In this document: positions 11,284-23,200 of the stretch, piece after piece
Numbering within the stretch: position 1 is the first letter of the stretch
How the letters are laid out: each line of letters opens with the position of its first letter
Assembly (NCBI GenBank): GCA_916700875.1
Contig: CAKAKS010000067.1
Span: 1,337,409-1,401,408 of the forward strand
DNA length: 64,000 nt
Source: Sebastes aleutianus
Taxonomy: Eukaryota; Chordata; Actinopteri; Perciformes; Sebastidae
Direction of reading: 5' to 3'
Translations under genes and position numbers: made by a program
The notes under the pieces: generated by a model
What the model was told of the DNA's origin: nothing
The model's database searches: none
The model's input: the letters and a program-made list of their open reading frames with translations, nothing else

Positions 11284-14200
11284 GTAAGAGACTGTTTTTA
11301 CTGTAAGCTGACCTGGTGGACGATGATGCATTGAGGATGAAGACAAAACGTTCTGCTAAAACAGTGGTTCTCAACCTTTATTGGCCTAGCGCCCCCCTAT
11401 CCATTATCCAGGTCCCTTACTGCCCCCCATCAAATAAAATGTAGGCTATTTGTCTTCTCAAATATTAATGTTGATTATTATTATGTAGGTTATTATTTAT
11501 TTATATTCTCATTATATTATTATTTGTATTATTATTATTATTATTCTGTGTTGTATCATTAAAAAAAGCATGTGAATAGAATATATATTTATGAGTTTTG
11601 CAACAGTTATAAATTTGACATTCAGACTTTAATTAGGTATCACAAACATACCTGCTAACTTTGAGACCTTAAAAAAAGGGAGGATTTCTAAACCAAAGGG
11701 GGATCTGGGGGTTAAGAGTTTCAGAGACTTTGTTTCCTGCATTCTGGAGAATTTAAAAGAGTGAAAATAGCACAATAATAACTAGACTGCAACTGCATTT
11801 TATGTTAAACTTTTAATTAGACCTTCAACTCCCAGGAAAGAAAACTGAATAATTGGCCCCTCTGGTGTGAACTTGAATGTTGTAAAAGTGTCAGACTGTC
11901 GGATGTGTGGAGGGAGGGAGCTGCAGAGCCTGGGAGCAGTGCAGCTGAATGTCCTAGCACCCATGGGTGCTGAGATGTGAGGTGGGGGTGGTCAGAAGAC
12001 CAGCTGAGGATGAGTGCAGGGAACTGACTTGGTGTAGCTCTGTTGTCGTCCGGGTGGAAACAGTAGGGACTTTACACACTGTTCAGTTCCAGAAACAGGA
12101 AAGGAAAAAAAGTGTTAAAATTTGACATAAATCGGGAGAAATACGGGAGAATTGTGACTCCGGGAAGAAACCGGGAAAAAGTAATGAGAAACGGGAGTCT
12201 CCCGGTAAAAACGGGAGTCTCCCGGTAAAAACGGGAGGGTTGTGTGTGGCTGGTTGCTCGACGCTAAGTTGCGTTCACTGGAAGTCCGACAGTGGATCAT
12301 CCCTCTTGTAAATGTGTAACCACGGCGATAATCTTTCAGTTCACCGTGTATCCTCGGGAGAAATGAATGCTTTCAAAAGGAAAAAACTCTTAATTTCCTC
12401 CACGGGTAATACCAAGGAAGAGAGCGTCAATTTTCCTGACTTGACACAGTAAACGCCATGTTGGTGAAAGTTTATAGAGATGATACTCTGACGTCCCGTT
12501 CCAGTGAAGGCAGCATATGGAGCAACTACAGAAATACGGAAGTAAAGATGATCCACCGTCTCATCTAGTTGTGTTGGTGTAAACTGGCAGCTTTTCTAAT
12601 GTTGCAGCCCACGTTGTTTTGCAAGTAGTTGCAACTTTCAACTCATCTTGTCATGAATCTTTGATGTAAAGTTCAAACACAAACACTCATAGATAAACTC
12701 TGAGGTCAAAGATTTCCTGTAAATGAAGTGGGGAGGAGCCACACTGACCATGTGATGCAGGCGGAGGAGGACAGAGAGGTACCTCTGAAAGTGAAAGTGT
12801 TTAGTCATTGACTTCAGAATCCATTTTGAGTCGACAGAGCAAAAACTGAAGACTGAAGGCTGAAGCAGGGTGAGTGTTAATCCAACATTTTATTACTTTA
12901 CTGTCAAAGTCTCTGAGTCAGTTTCCTCCCTGTGGACTGTAGAGGAAAGAAAAGTTAGAATGAACTCAACAGTTTGATTCTTCTGTGAACACAAAGTCAT
13001 GACTGGCTGAATAATACTCATTAAACCTGCTGTAACCCAAGAAAACAAGCAGAGATAAAGAGAAGTGACCAGGTGAATGCTGGGTTGTTTTATTATACTG
13101 TATACTGTGTGTGTGTGTGTGACTTCCTGTTCTCTCAGTCTTGCCTGTGACTCTTGAACAAACTTGTTTGTCTTGATTCTTGTGTTCTGAGCTCACAGTC
13201 AGTGTTACTGTGTTACCTCTCAGACTGACTTCAGATCAGAAGATGAGTGATTGTGTGGAGGAAGAAGAGGACAGAGCAGAGTCTCTAGTCTCTGGCTGTC
13301 TGACTATGAAGAGTGATCAGTCTAAAGGTCATCCTCCAGACTTCAGTAATGAACCTGGACCCTCAGAGTCAAAGTAAGAGAGCTGCTACTAACTCATTTA
13401 TAGGACTCATTTTTAGTTACCTCTGACAATACCATGTTTTCTGTTGATGTTGTGTTTGTATATTCAAATGTCTACACAAATGTATCTGCCAACTAAAACT
13501 GAACAGACTTCGTTGAATAAACTCTTGCTCTTAGTATCTGTGACAGCTGTCAGTCACCTAGAGAAGATGTAATCTAATCTAAGAAAACGGCTAACTTTTA
13601 AACCGTGTTATTGTTGACAGTAGCAGTAGTTTGTGTATTTAGAGCTACCTTCATGACCTAAAACAGAGAATTCATCAAGGATTCAAGCAGTATGAATAAA
13701 AACATCTTGGTGTTTGTGTAGCATCTGTAGAATGGTTGCTGGTAGATTGAAAGACACCACTCAGACCAGGAATCAGGATCTGCACCTTTATTTTCTATAA
13801 GGAGCAGGACAGGGCACAGTCAACACACACACAGTGGCAGGCTCTTTCTCAGTCCCCACTACAAAAGCTGTCCATGCTTTTCCTATGTGTATCTTGTAGA
13901 GTATACACATATAACTAAATACAGTTATAAATAAAATATGTGGACATAAAATGCAGAAGCTACAAGTGTATTTTAAATCAGTAAATACAGCAAAAGCTAA
14001 AAGAAAATAATCAATAAGTAAAATGTATATCCCCTGAAATTAAGTGTAACATTTTTACTAGGTTTCTAACCCTTCACTTTACATGTAAGTAGAAGCATTT
14101 CTTCAGAAAATAAAATAAAAGTGCACTTTAAATAATGAACTTATCTTCATATTAGGCTACTCAACTAATGCAGTCCTTCCTTAAAACTATACAAGAAAAA

Positions 14201-17200
14201 TATACAAATTACAATTTAACACCATAACGCACCTATAAGGAGCAGCACAGGGCACAGTCAACACTCACACAGTGGCAGGCTCTTTCTCAGTCCCCTGTAG
14301 CGAGTCAGAGAACATGCAAATGAGCAAAATCTACGACAGATTTAACAGAAGTAAAAGCCGTATTTTGGCCGTTCAAAACCAAAGGACAACCTCAGAAACC
14401 CATTGACAACGATGCATCATTGCATTTTCATGCAGTTTAAGCCAGAATACACGACTTTTAGACATGCTAGCTTAAAGGGACTATTTGTAACTTTCAGAAA
14501 TGCTTGTTAACAGCGACACCTGTGGCCGTTAAGTCAACGAAAGCAGAGGAGCAGAGACTCCGGTCCTGGAGACCAAAGCTACGGTCTCCCCCGCGTACTA
14601 CGACCGCCGCCAACACTGTTTAACAGACGGGCTTCACTAGATATAACTTTGCGGTTTTGGTGCTTCCGTGTAGTTTGTGTTGGAGTCTTGTCTGAACAGC
14701 GTAGCCACACGCGAGCGCACATATGCAAGCGCGCATGGGAAATCGACCGTGTAAGAAGTTACAAACAGTCCCTTTAAGCAGAGGAGGAAGAGCCTCACAA
14801 CACATTTTACCAGTACAAAAGCTGTCCATGCTTTGCCTATGTGTATTTTGTGCGTCAACCATTAAAGCCCTCCCTGCTACAACAGGCAACCCGGAACCAT
14901 GAAAACACAACCGCTTCATTCATTCAATACAAAGTTAACACAAGTAAAGTTACAATACAAATAACTTGGCTGATATTGATGGCAAAAGAAAGTATGACAC
15001 ACCGGTTTTGAGAATGTTCACAAAAAAATAAAAATAATAAAAATAACATTACCAACATATTGACTCAGCTACATTTTCAGAGTTCAGTACAGACCGAGAG
15101 CAGAGTCTCCAGTACCCAGCTGTCTGTCTATGAAGAGTGACTGGTCCAAAGATTATCCTCCTAACTTCAGTAATGAACCTGGACCCTCAGACACAAAGTA
15201 AGAGCTGCTACTAACTCATTTACATGACTCATTTTTCAGCTTCTCCGCCAATGTTTTATGTGATTTTGTTTGAATGTTAAAGTTTCTACTGAAGTTTATT
15301 TGTTAACTAAGATTTCAACTGTTTGTGACACAGACAAAGCTAAATCATTTGTGCCATCTTCCTCTTAGTATCTGTGACAGCTGTCAGTCACCTAGAAAAG
15401 ATGTAATCTAATCTAATCTAATAGGAAGGTTCAGGGTCGGCGCCAGAGTGTTAGGGGCGGACGGGCAATCAGCTTTGACAGGGGGGGGCATTTTCTTTCA
15501 CCTCATATAGGTCTAGCCTTTATTAAGTGTATCTTTAACATTATCATGTTTCATGAAAGAAATAAACTGACAAAGAGGCGTATACATACTGCCACTTATG
15601 CGCACAGGCTCGCACGGACACATACACATGCTGTTATGGCCACAAAAACAGGTTATAAAACTAACACCGTGTCCTAACTGGATGCGAGCGTCCGACTGTC
15701 GCGCCACATCGCGCATCTGACGCTCTCTGTCCACACTGAATCTGGTAAATTTGCACTTCTGTTACGTCATGTAAACAAACCACGTACACATCAGCTGTGT
15801 GCTCCAGATCAGACTGGAGACGTAACCACGTCAAAGATGGGTTAGTTGCTATCTTCCTACGTTTGTACTTTTTTATCAGAAAACACACGTTTTATTTGTG
15901 ATATTTACTGGAAATAAAATACGATATAGCCAAGAGCAAGTATCTAGCGATCTTCTCCAGCCAGCTGCCACCTTATTATGGTATTTGTAGTGAAATAAGG
16001 AGGTACTGTAGGCCACAGATAACTCCTCAGTAGTGAAATAAGGAGGTACTGTAGGCCACAGATAACTCCTCAGTAGTGAAATAAGGAGGTACTGTAGGCT
16101 ACAGATAACTCCTCAGTAGTGAAATAAGGAGGTACTGTAGGCCACAGATAACTCCTCAGTAGTGAAATAAGGAGGTACTGTAGGCTATAGATAACTCCTC
16201 AGTAGTGAAATGAGGAGGTACTGTAGGTCACAGATAACTCCTCAGTAGTGAAATAAGGAGGTACTGTAGGCCACAGATAACTCCTCAGTAGTGAAATGAG
16301 GAGGTACTGTAGGCCACAGATAACTCCTCAGTAGTAAAATGAGGAGGTACTGTAGGCCACAGATAACTCCTCAGTAGTGAAATGAGGAGGTACTGTAGGC
16401 TACAGATAACTCCTCAGTAGTGAAATGAGGAGGTACTGTAGGCTACAGATAACTCCTCAGTAGTGAAATGAGGAGGTACTGTAGGCTACAGATAACTCCT
16501 CAGGCACACCCTGCATCTTGCTCGTGCCAGGGTCAAAATGTGCACACACACACAGGTGCTGAGATACAGTAAACAAGGAGTTAAACAACACATTAATCTA
16601 ACAGTCTGACTGATTTCTTCCTAACTCTCTTGGTCCTCTCTTGCACTTTAATGCACCCGGTTTGTAGGTCTACTTTCTCTCATTGTTTTTCTATTGAGCT
16701 AAATTAAATAAACACGCAAACGGAGCGGATCAAAACGAGGCTTCTTACTGAAATATTGTAGTGACGGCTCATAGTTTCCATAGTTGTCTCTTTGTGCTGT
16801 GTGTTCGTGTTTTATTTGAACCATTAGTGAGGTGGAGGTTATATTTTTTGACAGGTAGCTCATAATAAAGTTTCACTAGTGAATGCTAGGCATAGAACTG
16901 CGAGCGTCAATACTTGTGCTAAAAGTGTCAGTAATCAAGTTAATATTTTCATTTACATCCAGGACAACTGACCCGACGACTGTTTTTATTGTAAACTGAC
17001 CTGGTGGAAAATGATGCATTGAAGATGAAGACAAAACGTTCTACTAAGAGATTTTTATTCCTGATGCAGAACTATTAGTGCAGATACTCTTTCAACCTAA
17101 CATGGATCACACACAAACTACTGATGGTATTTCTGTAGCAAAACTTTTTTTTTTTGTAAAATTTCAGAATTTACAATTCAAGAAAATATCCATATAAGTC

Positions 17201-20200
17201 GCTGTAAAGGCTGGTTCAATGGAATTGCATTGCTAGACATCTTGGGATCTATGTTTACTTCAGGGCACACCGGGAAACCACGAGGTGGCAGCATCATGAC
17301 GGTAAACAGTAACTGCCTGTCAGTGGTGATATGAATGGAGTATAGAATTTCAACATTTGCAATATAAATAAACATGCTGTCAACTTTTGAATTCATTTCA
17401 TGTGTTAACAATAAACACTTATAAAACAGGGAAACTGCGTCATGCCTTTCTGACTTATTCTTCTTCCAGTGATTATAGTTTATGTAAGTGCTGTCCATTG
17501 GAACGGAGAGATGCATGACTGTTTTATAAGTGTTTATTGTTAACACATAAAATAGATTCAGAAAGTAACAGCATGTTTATTTATATTGCAAATGTTGTTG
17601 AAATTCTATACTCCATTCATATCACCACTGACAGGCAGTTACTGTTTACCGTGATGACGCTGACACCTTGTGGTTTCCCAGAGCGTCCTCTCAATATGTG
17701 CGTTCATGAGCAAGTTGCAGTTCTTTCATATAGTTATATAGTTTATGTAGTTATTTCGCCTCCAAAATAATATGAATGTTTTAAAAATGGCCGTTGTTCC
17801 CCTTTAATAAAGAAACTTCAGCCAGATCACTAAATGTTTAATAAGACAGTCAGACAGGAAAAGCAGCTAATTCTTGTTTATTAAAGCAGGAGAGTTAAAA
17901 TAAAGGAACATTTCCAGAACTGAATGCTGAATTCAGTACCAACTCTTTAACTCTTCTCTGTGACCATCTGAGCTTCAGTGTCGGACAAATCTTGATATTC
18001 TTCACCAACAATCAACAAGTGACTTTAGTAATAAAGTAATGTCTCCACAGAGAGAAGAAGAGGAGTCATGCTTCTGTGAACGAGCTGATGTCCAGATCCA
18101 GAAAAAGACGTTGACTGCAGACAGCCAGTCAGACCAGCACTGTACAAAGTAAGACTGTAGATCTGTCTGCTGATGTCTTCATGTCTGGAAACAGGACTTG
18201 TTGTTTTAATACACTATACACTATTGTTGTGACAACTGTTTAAGATCTTCTCCATCATACATATCTGCTCTGCATCACTTGTACTTTGTTCTCCTTTGAG
18301 AGAAAATCTAAACCAAAGAAACAATTACATTTTTTTATGTTTTGTTTTTATGATAGCACTCCGTCTTTGCATTAACCAATCTGAAGGATGTCTGTTCTCC
18401 ATCTGCATATATGCAGATGGAGAACTATTAATCTCTGTAAAGCAACAACATCACTGTTCTATCACAGACAGACAGACACACTGACGAAAGGGAGTTTTTC
18501 CTTGCCATTGTTGCATAACAATGCATGCTCATGGGGGATCTCTTGTCGGGTCTCTAAATTATAGAGTACGGTCTAGACCTGCTCTATATGAAAAGCGTCT
18601 TAAGTTAACTTCTGTTATGATTTGATGCTTATCAAAATAAATTGAATTGAACTGAACTGAACAGGAGCCACAGACTTTGAACAACATTAGCTTTCCTGCT
18701 ACAGTCTCCTTCTCTGACTTACAAACACACGTCTGGTCCTGCAGAGCGACTTGTTGAAAAACTATTACAAATAAATATAAAAACAACGTTGACGTTAGTT
18801 TTGACTTCAAGAAGGGATGATGACTTTATAACCTTTACTTCTTTATATGTTCTTATATTGATTATTTTCATATTGGCATCGGAAATAATACTTTTCTTTG
18901 TTTTGTCTCAAACTTGTCTCTCTCTTTCAGCAGATAGGGTTCTGCAGGAGGTTTTAGATGAATATAAGATCAGTCAGAGGAGGAGATGTGAATGTGTGAC
19001 TGAAGGAACTGATGAAACAGGAAGTGGAACCCTCCTCAACAGGATCTACACTGAGCTCTACATCACAGAGGGACAGAGTGAAGAGGTTAATACCCAACAT
19101 GAGGTGAGGCAGCTTGAGACAGCTTCCAAGAAGAAGACCCTCCATGACACTCCAATCAAGTGTCAGGACATCTTTAAAGCCTTACCTGACCAACAGGGAC
19201 ACATCAGAGTCGTTCTGACGAACGGCGTCGCTGGCGTTGGAAAAACCTTCTCAGTGCAGAAGTTCACTCTGGACTGGGCAGAGGGCTTGGAAAACCAAGA
19301 TGTCAGTCTGGTGGTTCTGCTTTCGTTCAGGGAGCTGAACTTGATCAGAGATGAGCAGTACAGTCTTCTCATGCTGCTCCATGTTTTCCATCCAACATTA
19401 CAAAAGGTCACAGCAGAGAAGCTCGCTGTCTGTAAAGTTCTGTTCATCTTTGACGGCCTGGATGAAAGCAGACTTTCACTGGATTTCAAGAACAAGAAGG
19501 TTGTGTCTGATGTCACCCAGAAGTCATCAGTCAACATGCTGTTGACAAACCTCATCCAGGGGAATCTGCTTCCCTCAGCTCTCGTCTGGATAACTTCCCG
19601 ACCTGCAGCAGCCAATCAGATCCCTCCTGCATGGGTTGACAGGGTAACAGAAGTACGAGGCTTCACTGACGCCCAGAAGGAGGAGTACTTCAGGAGGAGA
19701 GTCAGTGATGAAGAGCTGTCCAGCAGAATCATCTCACACATCAAGACATCCAGGAGCCTCCATATCATGTGTCTAATCCCAGTCTTCTGCTGGATCACTG
19801 CTACAGTTCTGGACCACATGTTGACTACAGACCAGAGAGGAGAGCTGCCCAAGACCCTGACTGACATGTACTCACACTTCCTGTTGGTTCAGACAAAGAG
19901 GAAGAAGCAGAAGTACGGTGAGGGACATGAGACGAGTCCACAGGAGCTGACGGAGGCTGACAGGGAAGTTCTTCTGAAGCTGGGGAGGCTGGCGTTTGAA
20001 CATCTGGAGAAAGGAGACATCATGTTCTACCAAGAAGACCTGGAGCGGTGTGGTCTGGATGTCACAGAGGCCTCGGTGTACTCAGGAGTTTGTACAGAGA
20101 TCTTCAAAAGAGAGTGTGTGATCTTCCAGAAAACAGTCTACTGCTTTGTTCATCTGAGCATTCAGGAGTTTCTGGCTGCAGTCTACATGTTCAACTGTTA

Positions 20201-23200
20201 CACAAACAGGAACACAGAGGTACTGAAGGACTTCCTGGGAGAAAAATATGTTCATTCAACCCTGGATGACTTCCTGAAGAGAGCCATGGAGAAATCCCTG
20301 AGGAGTAAAAATGGCCACCTGGACCTGTTTGTTCGCTTCCTTCATGGCCTCTCTCTGAAGTCCAACCAGAAAGTCTTAGGAGGTCTGCTGTGTCGGACAG
20401 ACAACAGTCCAGAAATCATCCAGAGAGCCATCAACAACCTGAAGGGGATGAACATGTATGATACCAAAACCTCTCCTGACAGAAACATCAACATCTTCCA
20501 CTGTCTGACGGAGATGAACGACCACTCGGTACATCAGGAGATCCAAGAGTTCCTGAAGACAGAGAACAGATTAGAGAAGAACCTCTCTGAGATCCACTGC
20601 TCAGCTCTGGCCTACATGCTGCAGATGTCAGAGGAGGTTCTGGATGAGTTGGACCTGAAGAAGTACAACACAACAGACCAGGGACGACAGAGACTGATTC
20701 CAGCTGTGAGGAACTGCAGAAAAGCTCAGTAAGTCCAGATGTGATTAACTTTATAGATCAGTGTAGATTACTAGTTTAGTTTTTCAAATATACACACTAT
20801 AAATTATTCTTAAAATATAATATTCTTATAAGTGTTCCACATGTTTATTACATAAACATGTCAGTTGTATTTTATCACAGATGTTCTTGAGCTGTTTCAA
20901 ATGTTGAGTTCAAAAATGTTTCAGTAGGTTGTGTTTCTAGCTGTCAAGTTAATGAACACACCTATTCTATTTATTTCTAATAATTGTTACATTTGACAGT
21001 TTATTCTTATTTATCTTTCTGGGTGATGGAGACGACATGTGAACCTGGTAAAACAAATAAAAAAAACTAAAGATCAGCTGGCTGGTGGAGCGCTGGGTCT
21101 AACCGGTGTAACGGCAGCAACAGAACGTTTGCTGATCCGGCGGGGAGTCGGGGCGGTCCTGGGATCAGAGCCCTGGTGCTGGGGTTTGCACTGGCTGAAT
21201 TTGAGCTAACTGCTAACTGGGGGTACGTCTCCTGGAGCTGCCGCACACTCTACTCCCGGCAGAGCAGCCTCCCGGCGGCGAGGAGGACGAGGCGGGGGTG
21301 CGAGTCGATTTCTCGTTTCTGCTTCTTCTGATTTAATCCAGACGGTGCAGTGTCCGTTCAGAGCATGTCTGTTCAGAACGGGCCGAATGCTTGCAGCTTT
21401 CTCGTACAAACTTCAGACTCGACATTGTGCCTCCTTGGGTCCTGACACCTGCTATGACATAGTTCCGTCACACACCCAAGTCACGGCTACTCACGGTTAG
21501 GAACACCGGTGAAATACACTCTGTTTCACAGGAAAAAACAGACCCCGGTAGCTGTTACTGACAGTCAGAAACATCGGTGAAATACACTTAGCGGAGGTAA
21601 TCTCCAAATAGGTGTATTAGTTGCTTGCTTTGACATAACCACCACGGTTATAAAGTACAGCATGGATTTAATTATCAGAGGTATTTTCCTGGAGGTAACT
21701 TTATTAGTGGTATTTGTTAGTATCAAGTCTGACACCGGGGAAATACCGTCTTACTCACGGGTGAAAAACAAACACAGGTCACAGCTTACTCACGGTCACA
21801 CCGGTGAAATACAATAGAAGTGGACGACATGCTGGACTCAGTCTGCAGAGCCCTGAAGCCCCGCCCCCGCTGCTGCTCAGAGCGCTGGTTGTTTGTTTAT
21901 TCAAAGTTTAATAATATTGAACGCGCGTCCAAATTGCTCCATCCTTCTGGTTATCACTACAGTTTATTTTTTGACTTCTTGCTCCACCAGCATCAAAGTT
22001 ATAACTTCCTGCTCCAGCGGGATCCCAATCCTGAAGGCGTCCTCTAAACCAGAGCATTGCACACACACACGGCCCCGTGGTCGCTCATCAACACAACTCA
22101 CAGCTCATATTAAACACTATCATTCTTAAAGTATCGGTACTAATAAAAAGGGGTATCGCGATACCTTTCTAGTATCGGTATAGCGTGCAACACTATTGGA
22201 TGAGCTGTTCTCAAGATATGCGAAGGACACACAGACAGAGATTCCTTGTTTTATAGTCAGATAAACAAACTATCAAAATGCACAGACACACTTATTTTTG
22301 AAAAGTGCTGTATAGATGGATTCTTCTCATTAATGTTGTTCTTCCTCTTATTATTCTTATTATTGACTGAGTATGTAACTTTAGCAGAAGCAGCCACTGT
22401 GGCCACAAGTGACAATTATGGGGTAATGTTGAATGCTATGCTAACAGTGATTTGATATCACAAGTGCAGAATATTCATCAAGTCAGTGAAGTGATTCAGT
22501 AATGTCAGTAGCACAACAACATCAATCTAAAGTTTTAACATTAGCATTAGCTTGGGTTGTGCCAGTGTGAAATATTTCAAAGAGGTTTGATATTAAGCCA
22601 AACACCGGACCCGACTGGTGTACCGAATTTACCACTAGGTGTCACAATTGACTCAGCCGCCACAGAGAGCCCATGAATGAGAGTGGAGCAACTCCAGTCC
22701 ACTTGGTGGCAGTAATGCACCTCTAAGCTGTTTTGCCAACCGCCAATAAACACTAATGAAGAAGAAGCGGCACCACATTACACCTTACCTCGTGTGTTTT
22801 GGGCTCATCTCTTTCGTTGGCTTCAAATCCAGATGTTGCCATATTGCTGTAGTTTTAGTTTTCTTTGAGACCAGCTCTGCCATGTCTCGTCTCGTCACCC
22901 CAAAAAACACATGAACTCTCTAGTAAACAAACCTCTTCCACCTCCCTCCTCTACTGAAGTTTGATCTCCTTCATGTTGCCGGCCTCGGCTCACGGCCTGT
23001 CGGACACTAGTAGCTCCGTTAGTCTGTTTATAAGTAAGGGATAATGTACAGCGAGCCGGTCATTGTTGTGAAAGAATCCCCAACAGGGCAATGCTGCACC
23101 CCATCACCCTGAAGAGGATTCTTTCACAACAATGACCCGCTAGCTGTACATTATCACGATTATTACACCGCTACTTACTGAAGAAATCAATATTTTGACA

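Noticed and set aside
18789..18937. ATG at 18789 as the NLR start codon
   Set aside because: The sequence up to 18937 is hydrophobic, unlike the family, and ends in a polypyrimidine tract with AG, so it is intron read-through.
19163..19867. Minus-strand frames over the NACHT exon
   Set aside because: Antisense shadows of a conserved coding exon, with no domain of their own.
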